Below, in pieces: positions 47,830 to 56,007 of a stretch of 64,000 bases of DNA. Each line of letters begins with the position of its first letter. Positions within the stretch are counted from its first letter, which is position 1. Below the pieces are notes generated by a model. It was not told the DNA's origin, made no database searches, and was given only the letters and a program-made list of their open reading frames with translations. This DNA comes from Micromonospora sediminimaris (lineage in GTDB: Bacteria > Actinomycetota > Actinomycetes > Mycobacteriales > Micromonosporaceae). A program made the position numbers and the translations under genes. The stretch spans positions 372,001-436,000 of the forward strand of contig FOLJ01000002.1 in assembly GCA_900112325.1 (NCBI GenBank), written 5' to 3'.

Positions 47830-48474
47830 GTGGTCAACATCGTCGTGTTCGGTGCGGCCGGCACCGCGGGTTCCCGGATCGTCAGGGAGGCGTTCAACCG
47901 AGGGCACCGGGTGGTGGCTGCGGTACGCCGCCCCGAGGCGGACGCGTCGTACCTGCCGGCCGGGGTTCGGGTCGTCACCGGTGACGCGACGAGTGAGCGG
48001 AGTGTGCGGGAACTGGCGCCGGAGGCGGACGCGCTTGTGGTGGCGATCGGCGGCGGCGACCGTACGCTGTGGCCCGACGCGGCGCGGACCCTGCTCGCCG
48101 CGTTGCGCGGAATGCCGGCGGCACCTCGGGTGATCCACATCGGCGGCGGCGCCACCCTGCTCAACCCGGCGGGTGGCCGGCTGCTGGACGACCCGGACTT
48201 TCCCGACGAGTACCGCGACTCCGCGTTGGGGCAGGCGGAGGCCCTGGACCTCTACCGCTCCTCGGCCGACGGGGTGACCTGGACGTACGTCAGCCCGCCG
48301 CCGCTTGAGTTCCACCCGGGCGAGCGCACCGGCCGATACCGCACCGGCACCGACCAGCCGGTGACCGACGCGCAGGGCCGCAGCGTGCTCAGCTACGAGG
48401 ACCTGGCGGTCGCGGTGGTCGACGAGATCGAGAACGGGCGCTTCCGGAACATGCGCTTCACCGCCGCCTACTGA
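47830..48474 (+). CDS. NAD(P)-binding NmrA/SDR-like protein
   Basis: A 214-residue atypical short-chain dehydrogenase. VVNIVVFGAAGTAGSRIVREAFNRG carries the GxxGxxG dinucleotide loop; VVAAVRRPEA is the NADP-selecting Arg region and VIHIGGGATLL follows the fourth strand. A catalytic YxxxK is not obvious, so it may act as a redox sensor or reductase of the NmrA type. GTG at 47830 is used; a GGGAGG site ends one base before it. It begins 46 nt after the serine hydrolase. Confidence 0.82.
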   Translation: MVNIVVFGAAGTAGSRIVREAFNRGHRVVAAVRRPEADASYLPAGVRVVTGDATSERSVRELAPEADALVVAIGGGDRTLWPDAARTLLAALRGMPAAPRVIHIGGGATLLNPAGGRLLDDPDFPDEYRDSALGQAEALDLYRSSADGVTWTYVSPPPLEFHPGERTGRYRTGTDQPVTDAQGRSVLSYEDLAVAVVDEIENGRFRNMRFTAAY

Positions 48475-48582
48475 TCTCTGATCTTGAGCGCCGGCAGCCC
48501 GCCGGATAGATTCGAGTCTCTGTGACCCGGGGCGTCACACCCCTGACGCGCGGGTCGGACCTCGAATCAGGAGGGCGCCGTC

Positions 48583-50025
48583 TTGGCCTCGCTCGACGAC
48601 ACCGTGACAACCCCGCACGAATCGTCCCGCACCACCGGATCAGGTTCGCTCAACCGGCGACGGATGTTGACCGTCGCACTCGGTGGCGCCGCCGCCGTGA
48701 CGCTGCCCGCCCCCGCCTGGGCGGCCGCCGACCGGCGTCCGGGCGCGCACCGGCCCCCGACCCTCACCCCCCACGACCGGATCGTCGTCGCGCAGCTGTC
48801 GGCAGAGCGTGCCCTGCAACACCTGAAGGTGCTCTCCGAGGACATCGGCCCACGCATCGGCGGCACCGACTCGGAGCGCCGGGCGGCGCACTACATCGCC
48901 GGCCAGCTCGACCGGCTGCGCTACGACACCACGCTGCAACCCTTCCCGGTCGCCGACAAGTTCCTCGCCCAGCTCAGCTCGCCGGCCGGGCTGCCTCGGG
49001 ACCTGAACTGGCAGGTCGGCGCGAGCGGACAGGCCGCGTTGGACACCAGGATCACCGCGCCCGTGGTCGATGTCGGCGCGGGTACGCCCGGCGACTACCC
49101 GGCCGACGTCAGTGGCCGGATCGTACTTGTGGACTATGTCGCGGCCCAGCGCGAACAGCTCGCCGCCACCGCCGTGGCGGCCGGGGCGGCAGCCGTGGTC
49201 TTCCTGCCGGCCGACCTGGTGGCACCCCGTCGCGCGTCGGCGTTCTCTCCCACCCTGCCCGGCTCCGCCGCCGAGCCGCTGCCGATCCCGGTCGTCGGGG
49301 TGGCTCAGGCGCAGAAGCACCGGCTGCGTGCGTTGCTGGCGGCCGGGCCACTCACCCTGACCGTCGCCACCACCGCCCATCGGGGGTTGACCTCGCACAA
49401 CGTGTTTGGTGAGCGACGTGGTCGGGCGGGCCGCAACGGCCCGGTCGTCATGGTCAGCGCCCACTACGACTCGGTCATCGGTGCGCCGGGTGCCAACGAC
49501 GACGGCTCGGGCACCGTGCTCTGCCTGGAACTGGCCCGGGTGTTGAAGGCGGTGCCGATCAACGCCACGGTGCGGTTCGCCCTGTGGGGCTCGGAGGAGC
49601 AGGGGTTGATCGGTTCGCGCTACTACGTGGCTCAACTGCCCCAGCCCGAGCGGGACCGGATCCTCGCCGTCTACCAGAACGACATGGTCGCCACCAGCTG
49701 GGACCCGGCGACCCGGTACTGGTTGTTGTCGTTCACCGGCGAGAGCAACCGGGCCACCGACGAGGTCTCCGCCGCCGCCCGGCGGCTCGGCTACGAGCCG
49801 CGGATCTCACCGGTGACCCAGCGCGGCGCCAGCGACCACCAGTCTTTCCAGGAGGTCGGCATCGCCAGCGCGAACTTCTCCTGGCGCGGCGAGGAGTCAC
49901 CGGCGTTGCTGGAGCCGCCGTACCACAGCCCCGAGGACACCATCGCCAAGAACATCAGCCTGGAACGGCTCCAGGTCTCGATGGAACTGATCGGCTGCGC
50001 CGCGTACGCGACGGCTCGGCGCTGA
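48583..50025 (+). CDS. Tat-exported M28 zinc aminopeptidase
   Basis: A 480-residue secreted metallopeptidase. LNRRRMLTVALGGAAAVTLP is a twin-arginine signal (near residues 23-43). A PA-like insert (about residues 150-250) precedes the M28 catalytic domain with VSAHYDSVIG, GANDDGSGT, LWGSEEQG, YQNDMVA and the His region LLEPPYHSPEDT. It removes N-terminal residues from peptides outside the cell. The TTG start has AGGAGG 8-9 nt upstream. A strong hairpin follows the stop. The promoter region includes a small GTGAC/GTCAC palindrome. Confidence 0.9.
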   Translation: MASLDDTVTTPHESSRTTGSGSLNRRRMLTVALGGAAAVTLPAPAWAAADRRPGAHRPPTLTPHDRIVVAQLSAERALQHLKVLSEDIGPRIGGTDSERRAAHYIAGQLDRLRYDTTLQPFPVADKFLAQLSSPAGLPRDLNWQVGASGQAALDTRITAPVVDVGAGTPGDYPADVSGRIVLVDYVAAQREQLAATAVAAGAAAVVFLPADLVAPRRASAFSPTLPGSAAEPLPIPVVGVAQAQKHRLRALLAAGPLTLTVATTAHRGLTSHNVFGERRGRAGRNGPVVMVSAHYDSVIGAPGANDDGSGTVLCLELARVLKAVPINATVRFALWGSEEQGLIGSRYYVAQLPQPERDRILAVYQNDMVATSWDPATRYWLLSFTGESNRATDEVSAAARRLGYEPRISPVTQRGASDHQSFQEVGIASANFSWRGEESPALLEPPYHSPEDTIAKNISLERLQVSMELIGCAAYATARR

Positions 50026-50026
50026 A

Positions 50027-50065
50027 CCCCGGCGGGGCGCGGCACTTCGCCGCGCCCCGCCCGGG
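50027..50065. terminator. Bidirectional terminator
   Basis: A perfect 13-bp GC stem (50031-50043 with 50049-50061) with an ACTTC loop between the convergent M28 peptidase and PPOX genes, extended on both sides by CCC/GGG. Confidence 0.8.
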
Positions 50066-50530
50066 TCAGTCGGCCAGTCGAGCCGGAAAGCCGCCGGTCG
50101 CCACCGGCCCCCACCCGGTGATGGTGATCCTGATCAACGACTTGCCCTGCCGCCGCATCGCCGCCCGGTACTCATCCCAGTCCGGATGCTCACCGGAGAT
50201 GCTGCGGAAGTACTCCACAAGCGGTTCGAGGGCTTCGGGCAGGTCCAGCACCTCGGCGGTGCCGTCGACCTGCACCCACGGGCCGTTCCAGTCGTCGGAG
50301 AGCACACAGGCCGACACGCGGGGGTCGCGGCGGACGTTGGCGACCTTCGCGCGCTCCGGATAGCTGGAGATCACCAGCCGGCCCTCGGTGTCCAACCCGG
50401 CGGCGACCGGCGAGGACTGCGGCCGGCCGTCGGCGCGGGTGGTCATCAGCACCACCCGGTGCCGGGGGCGGAGAAACTCGACAAGTTCGTCCCGGTCGAC
50501 CCGGGTGTTACGAGCGATCATGCGTGCCAT
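50066..50530 (-). CDS. PPOX-class F420/FMN-dependent oxidoreductase
   Basis: A 154-residue split-barrel flavoprotein like Rv1155-type F420-binding proteins. RHRVVLMTTRADGRPQSSPV, GRLVISSYPERAKVANVRRD and GPWVQVDGTAEVLD cover the cofactor pocket, followed by a helical C-terminus with IRITITGWGPV. Family members bind F420 or FMN and reduce small substrates. Start at 50530 or 50521 is possible; ATG at 50521 gives MIARNTRV. Confidence 0.88.
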   Translation of the reverse strand: MARMIARNTRVDRDELVEFLRPRHRVVLMTTRADGRPQSSPVAAGLDTEGRLVISSYPERAKVANVRRDPRVSACVLSDDWNGPWVQVDGTAEVLDLPEALEPLVEYFRSISGEHPDWDEYRAAMRRQGKSLIRITITGWGPVATGGFPARLAD

Positions 50531-50549
50531 CGCTCGTTTCTACCAGCAC

Positions 50550-51179
50550 TCAGGCGTGCTGACCGGCGGACGGCTGGCTGGGTACGCGGGGGCGCAGCGA
50601 GGGTCGCCAGGCCCGGCCGTTGGCGTAGATGATCCGGAAGCCCAGGTACGAGGCGAGCGGCGCCCAGTGCGCCGAGCCCATCCGCAGCTCGGCGGCGTTG
50701 TGCCGGCGGCCGTTGGCGAGCACGTCGAGCAGGACGGTCTCGAACGCCGCTGACTCGACCCAGTCCACCTCGCGGGTGAAGCCGCAGATCAATGCGGCGC
50801 CGGTGACGTCGAGAAAGTCCCGCAGCACCGGCTCGGGGGCGCGCAGCACCGAGCAGCTGCCGAAGTAGAGACGGCGCCCCTCGCAGCGTCCAGCCATCAG
50901 GTCGGCCACCTCGGTGAGTTCGACCGAGTGCCAGTCGGTGAGGCACAACCGGTTCGGTTCGCCGTGCATGGCGAAGAAGCCGAGCCGATGGTCGGCGTAC
51001 TGCTTCAGCAGCCAACGGTCGATGAAGTAGAACAGCTCGTCCCGGGTGGCCGCGTCCTTGTGAATGAAGCGGACCTTGCCCAGCCGTTCGAGCAGTTCCA
51101 GGGTGGGCAGCACGGACCCGCGCTCGTTGAGATCCCGGTGCCACTGGCCCTCGACGCAGAAGATGCCACCACGCGCCAC
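50550..51179 (-). CDS. DUF6642-like protein with a possible caspase-like His/Cys pair
   Basis: A 209-residue protein resembling DUF6642. It begins VARGGIFCVEGQWHRDLNER, and a Rossmann-like core has LGFFAMHGEPNRL (His72-Gly73) and RLYFGSCSVLRAP (Cys109). His-Gly after a hydrophobic strand and a Cys after the next strand about 37 residues later is the pattern of caspase and CHAT peptidases. I infer a possible cysteine peptidase; this is not proven. GTG at 51179 was chosen because GGGGAGG lies 5 nt upstream; the longer frame to 51272 lacks support. Confidence 0.62.
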   Translation of the reverse strand: MARGGIFCVEGQWHRDLNERGSVLPTLELLERLGKVRFIHKDAATRDELFYFIDRWLLKQYADHRLGFFAMHGEPNRLCLTDWHSVELTEVADLMAGRCEGRRLYFGSCSVLRAPEPVLRDFLDVTGAALICGFTREVDWVESAAFETVLLDVLANGRRHNAAELRMGSAHWAPLASYLGFRIIYANGRAWRPSLRPRVPSQPSAGQHA

Positions 51180-51301
51180 GCCCACCTCCCCGTCCTCGCC
51201 GGCGCTGACGTTACCGGGCCGGTCGACCGGGAGAACATCACCCTCCGTGTCACCGGTTGCGGCATTCCGCACTGAAGTGGCTTCTCTACCGCCCCTAGGT
51301 A

Positions 51302-51474
51302 CCGATTGCCGGATTCATAAACGGGCCCAATTCCCAGCCAATGCTCAGGTACGGTGAATTGCGAGGACAATTCTCGTTTATCCCCTCCAATCGGCTGCCC
51401 CGGTGCGAGGGTGGATCCACGGGACAGCCCGGTCGAAGTCCCGGAGGCCATCCCATTCACTCTCCTATCGGGAG
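51302..51474 (+). ncRNA. Structured leader RNA, candidate riboswitch or translation-control element
   Basis: Before the secreted peptidase lies a run of nested complements: CCGATTG (51302-51308) with CAATCGG (51388-51394), ATAAACG (51317-51323) with CGTTTAT (51375-51381), and GAATTG (51356-51361) with CAATTC (51368-51373). Further on are the palindrome GTGGATCCAC (51411-51420), a CGGGAC/GTCCCG stem (51420-51443) and CTCC/GGAG (51462-51474), which would hide part of the Shine-Dalgarno region. A c-di-AMP (ydaO-type) riboswitch controls cell-wall hydrolase genes in many actinobacteria, but I cannot match its consensus convincingly. Confidence 0.45.
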
Positions 51475-51481
51475 GACTTCT

Positions 51482-52270
51482 GTGCGCGTACACACCTTGA
51501 AACGGGCAGTCGTCGCCCTCGCCCTGGCCCTGCCGGGCGCCGCGATCGCCTCGGTGGTCGCCGCGCCAGCGGCCCATGCCGACGGCTGCTACACCTGGGA
51601 CCGCAACCTCTACCAGGGTCGCTCCGGCAGCGACGTGCGGGAGCTGCAACTACGGATAGCCGGCTGGGCCGGCAACAACAACGTCGTGGAGCTGGACGGA
51701 CGGTTCGGCCCGAAGACCGCCGCCGCGGTTCGCCGCTTCCAGTCCGCGTACGGCCTCCGGGTCGACGGGATCGCCGGCCCGCAGACGTTCCGGAAGCTGT
51801 ACCAGCTCCAGGACAACAACTGCACGCCCCGGCACTTCGCCTACCGCGAGATGGACGACGGCTGCGGCGGCAGCGGATGGGACGGCGGCCCGCTGAGCAC
51901 CACCCAGACGCGGCAGAACGCGCTGCGCACCATGTGGAAGCTGGAGGCGCTGCGCAAGAGCCTCGGCGACCAGCCGCTGATCGTCACCAGCGGGTTCCGC
52001 AGCCGCACCTGCAACAACCGGGTGGGCGGGGCGTCGGACAGCCAGCACCTCTACGGCAACGCCGCCGACCTCATCTCGAACGACAGGTCGCTGTGCCAGA
52101 TCGCCCGCCAGGCCCGCAACCACGGCTTCAGCGGCATCATCGGGCCCGGCGTCTCCGGCCACAACACCCACGTCCACGTGGACTCGCGGCGGGAGAACAA
52201 CCAGGACCGCAGCGCGAACAACACCTACTGGGCGGCGCCCAACTGCGGAATTCCCGCCGGGAACCGCTGA
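51482..52270 (+). CDS. Secreted peptidoglycan-binding M15 peptidase (D-Ala-D-Ala carboxypeptidase type)
   Basis: A 262-residue exported cell-wall enzyme. A signal peptide (MRVHTLKRAVVALALALPGA, cleaved near AHA-DGC) precedes a peptidoglycan-binding domain (SGSDVRELQLRIAG, DGRFGPKTAAAVRRFQ, VDGIAGPQTF) and a C-terminal M15A zinc peptidase (TSGFRSRTCNN, SQHLYGNAADL and HNTHVHVD, which hold the zinc ligands). It resembles the zinc D-Ala-D-Ala carboxypeptidase of Streptomyces albus. GTG at 51482 has GGGAGGA upstream. The 5' leader is structured. Confidence 0.9.
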   Translation: MRVHTLKRAVVALALALPGAAIASVVAAPAAHADGCYTWDRNLYQGRSGSDVRELQLRIAGWAGNNNVVELDGRFGPKTAAAVRRFQSAYGLRVDGIAGPQTFRKLYQLQDNNCTPRHFAYREMDDGCGGSGWDGGPLSTTQTRQNALRTMWKLEALRKSLGDQPLIVTSGFRSRTCNNRVGGASDSQHLYGNAADLISNDRSLCQIARQARNHGFSGIIGPGVSGHNTHVHVDSRRENNQDRSANNTYWAAPNCGIPAGNR

Positions 52271-52361
52271 TCGCAGCATGCATCGCGACGCCGGCCCGGG
52301 CGCGGGCGGGGAATGACCCCGCGCTCCGGGCCGGCGTCGTACCGCCGACGGGCGAGCCCGC

Positions 52362-52895
52362 TCAGCTCGCCCGCGGCCAGCGCGGCGCGGTGGCGGGGGG
52401 TGCCACCGGCCGGCCGGAGCCGGGCGCCCGCACACCGGTACGCCCAACCGGGGCGGCCACCCGGGGCGCCGGGCCACGCGCCGGGTATCCGGCGGCGCGC
52501 TCGGGTCGCCCGGGATGCCCGGCGGCCCGCGGCGGGTAACCGGCGGCCCGGTCGGTGCCCGCCGGACGCGCGGCGGGGGTACGTCCCGCCGACGGGCCGT
52601 TGATCAGGAACGGGAACGGCACGTGCACGAACGGATTGCCGTGCCGAATGAGGGCGTCGAGCTGTCGCTCGTTGAGCCCGTGGTTCAGCAGTACCTTCCG
52701 ACCCCAACGATGCAGCCGGCAGGGGAACCGGGCACCATCGTTGCGGCACAGCGCCCCGGACGGCCACTCCTCGGCCGCGTGCACGACCACCGCCCGGACA
52801 GCCAGCCGGACGTCCTCAGGGGTCAACGGCGTCGGGACCGGCAACTCGCCCAGAATCTGATCGATGGGATCCGTCGACTGCTCATCAACTCGCAC
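52362..52895 (-). CDS. CRND/PCRLHRWG-motif protein, copy 2
   Basis: A 177-residue cytoplasmic protein. Residues about 24-88 match the gene at 44340-44657 (PEDVRLAVRAVVVHA, CRNDGARFPCRLHRWG, LNERQLDALIRHGNP). A second half (about residues 90-177) is Pro/Ala/Arg-rich and low complexity, unlike copy 1, and is probably disordered. GTG at 52895 has GGGAGG 6 nt upstream. Function unknown; the two Cys and two His could bind a metal. Confidence 0.68.
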   Translation of the reverse strand: MRVDEQSTDPIDQILGELPVPTPLTPEDVRLAVRAVVVHAAEEWPSGALCRNDGARFPCRLHRWGRKVLLNHGLNERQLDALIRHGNPFVHVPFPFLINGPSAGRTPAARPAGTDRAAGYPPRAAGHPGRPERAAGYPARGPAPRVAAPVGRTGVRAPGSGRPVAPPATAPRWPRAS

Positions 52896-52987
52896 GGCAG
52901 ACCTCCCGCAGCTCCGGTAGCGGTGCGCTTGAGCACCGCACCTCGGGCAGTGGTACGGCCACCGGAGCGGGATGGTTCAAACCGGTT

Positions 52988-53704
52988 TCAGACCAGCCCG
53001 GCGTCGTGTACGAGCAGGGCCACCTGCACCCGGTTGTTGAGTCCGAGGCGGGTCAGCAGCCGGGAGACGTACGCCTTGACGGTGGCCACGCTCATGAACA
53101 GCTCGGCGGCGATCTCGGCGTTGGTGCGTCCCCGGCCGAGCGCCACGGCGACGGCGCGTTCCCGCTCGGTCAGGCCCCCGATCAGCCGCGCGGCCCGGTC
53201 CCGCCGTGGGTCTGCCGCCGGTCCGGCCGTCACGTGCTCGATGAGGGTCCGGGTGACCGTCGGCGACAGGGTCGCCTCGCCGGCCGCCACCCGGCGCACC
53301 GCCCGCACGATCTCCACCGGTGGCGTGTCCTTCAGCAGGAACCCGCCGGCACCGGCTCGCAGCGCCCGCAGCACGTGCTCGTCGGCGTCGAACGTGGTAA
53401 GCACGAGCACCTCCGGCGGGTGGGGCAGCCCGCGCAGCGCCTCGGTGGCGGCCAGCCCGTCCAGCCTGGGCATCCGGATGTCCATCAGCACCACGTCCGG
53501 CCGGCACGCGGCGACGGCCCGGACGACCTCGCTTCCGTCGGCGGCCTCGCCGACCACCTTCAGGTCGGGCGTACCGCCGAGGATCATCGACAGACCGGCA
53601 CGTACCAGCGCGTCATCGTCCACGATCAGGATCCGCACCGGGCGCTCCTCGCCGGAAGCGGCAGCGCCACCGCCCTCGGCGGCGGCCGGCACCGGGCCCG
53701 TCAC
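52988..53704 (-). CDS. NarL-family response regulator
   Basis: A 238-residue response regulator. A Pro/Ala/Gly-rich lead of 22 residues precedes the receiver (VRILIVDDDALVRAGLSMIL, phosphoacceptor in VVLMDIRMPRLDG, LVLTTFDADE, GFLLKDTPP). The C-terminal LuxR HTH is LTERERAVAVALGRGRTNAE with VATVKAYVSRLLTRLGLNNR. GTG at 53704 overlaps the histidine kinase stop by 4 bp, so the two form one system. Its likely targets are the divergent ABC transporter genes. Confidence 0.93.
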   Translation of the reverse strand: MTGPVPAAAEGGGAAASGEERPVRILIVDDDALVRAGLSMILGGTPDLKVVGEAADGSEVVRAVAACRPDVVLMDIRMPRLDGLAATEALRGLPHPPEVLVLTTFDADEHVLRALRAGAGGFLLKDTPPVEIVRAVRRVAAGEATLSPTVTRTLIEHVTAGPAADPRRDRAARLIGGLTERERAVAVALGRGRTNAEIAAELFMSVATVKAYVSRLLTRLGLNNRVQVALLVHDAGLV

Positions 53705-54945
53705 GTCGCCGGCCACGGCAACCACGCGGCCAACCGGAAGTCACCCTGGTCGTCGCAGCCGTGCTCCAACCGCCCACCGGCGAGACTGACCCGCTCGGCG
53801 ATGCCGACCAGGCCGGTGCCGGTGCCGGGGATGGCCGTCCCGGGCAACTCACCCACCGGCCTGCGGTTACGGATCTCCACGCGCAGCCCGTCACCTGGCG
53901 CTCCGTTGAGGCCGACTGTGACGGCGGCACCGTGGGCGTGCTTGCGGGCGTTGGTGAGCCCCTCCTGCACGATGCGGTAGACGCTGCGCCCCACGGCCAC
54001 CGGCAGCCGGTCCGGCGCGGCGACCCGATTCCGCAGGTCGACACGGGTGCCGGCCGCCCGCGACTCGGCGATCAGGGCGGGTAGATCGTCGAGAGTCGGT
54101 TGGGGGCGTTCCGGGTCGTCGGGCAGCGAGGTCTCGGCCCGCAGCACGCCGATCACCTCGCGCAGGTCCTGAAGGGCGGCGTGCGCGCTGTCCCGGATCA
54201 CCCCGGCCGCCCGGGCCACCTCCGGTGCGGGCGCGTCGGGGCGGAACTCCAACGCCCCGGCGTGCAGGCTGAGCAGGGAGATCCGGTGGGCGAGCACGTC
54301 GTGCATCTCCCGGGCGATGCGGGTGCGCTCCAACTGCCGCGCCTGGGTGACCCGCAGCTGCTGCTCGGCCTCGGCCCGCTCGGCGCGCTCGCGCAACGAC
54401 AGCACCAGTTGCCGGCGCGCCCGCACGAACATCCCCCAGGCCAGCACCAGCAGGGTGATCACCACGCCCCAGATGGTGTCTATCCAGTACGGGCTGCCGG
54501 CATTGGGACGCAGCAGGGCGAAGAAGAAGTTGGTGAAGAGCCCGGCTCCGGTGACGGCCAGGGCGACCGCCGTCCGACGGTGCACCACCACCGTGAAGTA
54601 GATGATCAACAGGGCGATGCTGGAGGCGACGGAGAACATCGCCAACGGCAGCGTCGCCAGGGCCACCCCCACCGGCCAGCGACGCCGCAGCCAGAGCGCC
54701 GCCGCGCAGAGCTGGCCGAAGAGGGCGTCGGCCGCGATCATCCAGTCGTAAGGCAGCCGGTCGGCGAAGGTCGGGTTCGGGGAGGCGGCGTCGAAGGTGG
54801 CCAGCACCACCCAGGCCAGGGAGACGAGGAACGCGAGGCTGTCGACCAGCCAGTCGCGGGGGGTCCGCCGCGGTCGGCGGCCCACCCCAGGGTCCAGCGC
54901 CCCGGGCAGCAGACCCGGGTGATCGAGTACGACGGCGCTGGTCAC
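53701..54945 (-). CDS. NarL-type sensor histidine kinase
   Basis: A 414-residue membrane kinase with four or five transmembrane helices near residues 30-160 (for example LAFLVSLAWVVLATFDA, PVGVALATLPLAMFSVASS, ALLIIYFTVVVHRRTAVA). HisKA_3 follows: RTRIAREMHDVLAHRISLLS has the phosphorylated His, and the ATPase domain includes VQEGLTNARKHAHGAAV and GTGLVGIAERVSLAGG. GTG at 54945 was chosen; the long open frame upstream lies over the ABC gene and is rejected. The signal sensed is unknown. It is divergent from the ABC operon. Confidence 0.9.
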   Translation of the reverse strand: MTSAVVLDHPGLLPGALDPGVGRRPRRTPRDWLVDSLAFLVSLAWVVLATFDAASPNPTFADRLPYDWMIAADALFGQLCAAALWLRRRWPVGVALATLPLAMFSVASSIALLIIYFTVVVHRRTAVALAVTGAGLFTNFFFALLRPNAGSPYWIDTIWGVVITLLVLAWGMFVRARRQLVLSLRERAERAEAEQQLRVTQARQLERTRIAREMHDVLAHRISLLSLHAGALEFRPDAPAPEVARAAGVIRDSAHAALQDLREVIGVLRAETSLPDDPERPQPTLDDLPALIAESRAAGTRVDLRNRVAAPDRLPVAVGRSVYRIVQEGLTNARKHAHGAAVTVGLNGAPGDGLRVEIRNRRPVGELPGTAIPGTGTGLVGIAERVSLAGGRLEHGCDDQGDFRLAAWLPWPAT

Positions 54946-55077
54946 AGGCGCAATGGTAGGCAGCCCGGCGGGCACCGGACCAGCAACCAAAGTCGAGACC
55001 TCAGCATCGACCTTGGTCTGCGCGGGGCAGACCGATGGCCGCTGCGGATGGCCGGCCGGCTCGGGCAGGCTCACCGC

Positions 55078-56007
55078 ATGATCGCCGTACAGCAGCTCAC
55101 CAAACGGTACGGGCGGCACACCGCCGTCGAGGACGTGTCGTTCCACTGCGAACCGGGCACCGTCACCGGTTTCCTGGGCCCCAACGGGGCCGGCAAGTCC
55201 ACCACCATGCGCATGATCTGCGGGCTCACCCCGCCGACCGCCGGCACCGCCACCGTCGACGGTAGGCCGTACCGGCAGCTGCCCAACCCGGGCCGGACGG
55301 TCGGGGTGTTGCTGGACGCCTCCGCCCAGCACGCCGGGCGGACCGGCCGGGAGGCACTGGCCGTGGCGGCGGCGACGATGGGCGTCGACCGACGCCGGGT
55401 CGGCGAGCTGCTCGACCGGGTGGGTCTGGGCCCGACGGCCGCCCGACGGCGGGTGCGGGCGTACTCGCTGGGTATGCGTCAGCGGCTCGGCCTGGCGCAC
55501 GCGCTGCTGGGTGACCCCCGGGTGCTGATCCTGGACGAGCCGGCCAACGGCCTGGACCCGGAAGGCATCTTCTGGATGCGCGGCCTGCTCCGGGACTTCG
55601 CCGACCGGGGCGGCACCGTGCTGCTCTCCTCTCATCTGCTGCGCGAGGTGGAGGCGGTCGCGGACCGGCTGGTGGTTATCGGGGGTGGCCGGATCGTGGC
55701 CCAGGGAGACAAGGACGAGTTGCTGGCCGGCGACGGCGCGGTCGTGCGGGCCCGCGACGGCGCGGCGTTGCGGGCCGCGATGCATCGGGCCGGCCTGACG
55801 GTCAGTGAGGGCTCCGACGGGCTGCTGGTTGGTGCCGACACCGAGACCGTCGGGCAGGTCGCCCTGGCCGCCGGGGTGGCCCTCACCGAGCTGCGTCCGG
55901 CCGGCGGCGGTCTGGAGCAGTTGTTCCTCACCCTGACCGCCACCGCACCCGGCCCGGTCGTGCCCGCCACCACCATCGCCGAACCGACCGGGGAGGTCGT
56001 CCGATGA
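55078..56007 (+). CDS. ABC transporter ATP-binding protein (BcrA/NatA type)
   Basis: A 309-residue ATPase. Walker A is GPNGAGKSTT (about residues 38-47), the signature is YSLGMRQRLGLAHALL, Walker B is VLILDEPANGLDPEG and the H loop is LLSSHLLREVE. The extra C-terminal part is typical of export-type drug or lipid ATPases. It overlaps the permease start by ATGA. The adjacent NarL two-component system is a likely regulator. The exported substrate is unknown; bacitracin-type antimicrobial resistance is one possibility. Confidence 0.93.
   Translation: MIAVQQLTKRYGRHTAVEDVSFHCEPGTVTGFLGPNGAGKSTTMRMICGLTPPTAGTATVDGRPYRQLPNPGRTVGVLLDASAQHAGRTGREALAVAAATMGVDRRRVGELLDRVGLGPTAARRRVRAYSLGMRQRLGLAHALLGDPRVLILDEPANGLDPEGIFWMRGLLRDFADRGGTVLLSSHLLREVEAVADRLVVIGGGRIVAQGDKDELLAGDGAVVRARDGAALRAAMHRAGLTVSEGSDGLLVGADTETVGQVALAAGVALTELRPAGGGLEQLFLTLTATAPGPVVPATTIAEPTGEVVR

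Noticed and set aside
51302..51474. Confident call of a c-di-AMP riboswitch
   Set aside because: Context fits, and short stretches look similar to known ydaO elements, but the conserved core could not be matched, so it is left as an unassigned structured leader.
54946..55785. Minus-strand frame extending the histidine kinase over the ABC ATPase
   Set aside because: The region encodes Walker and signature motifs on the plus strand, so the minus frame is a shadow.
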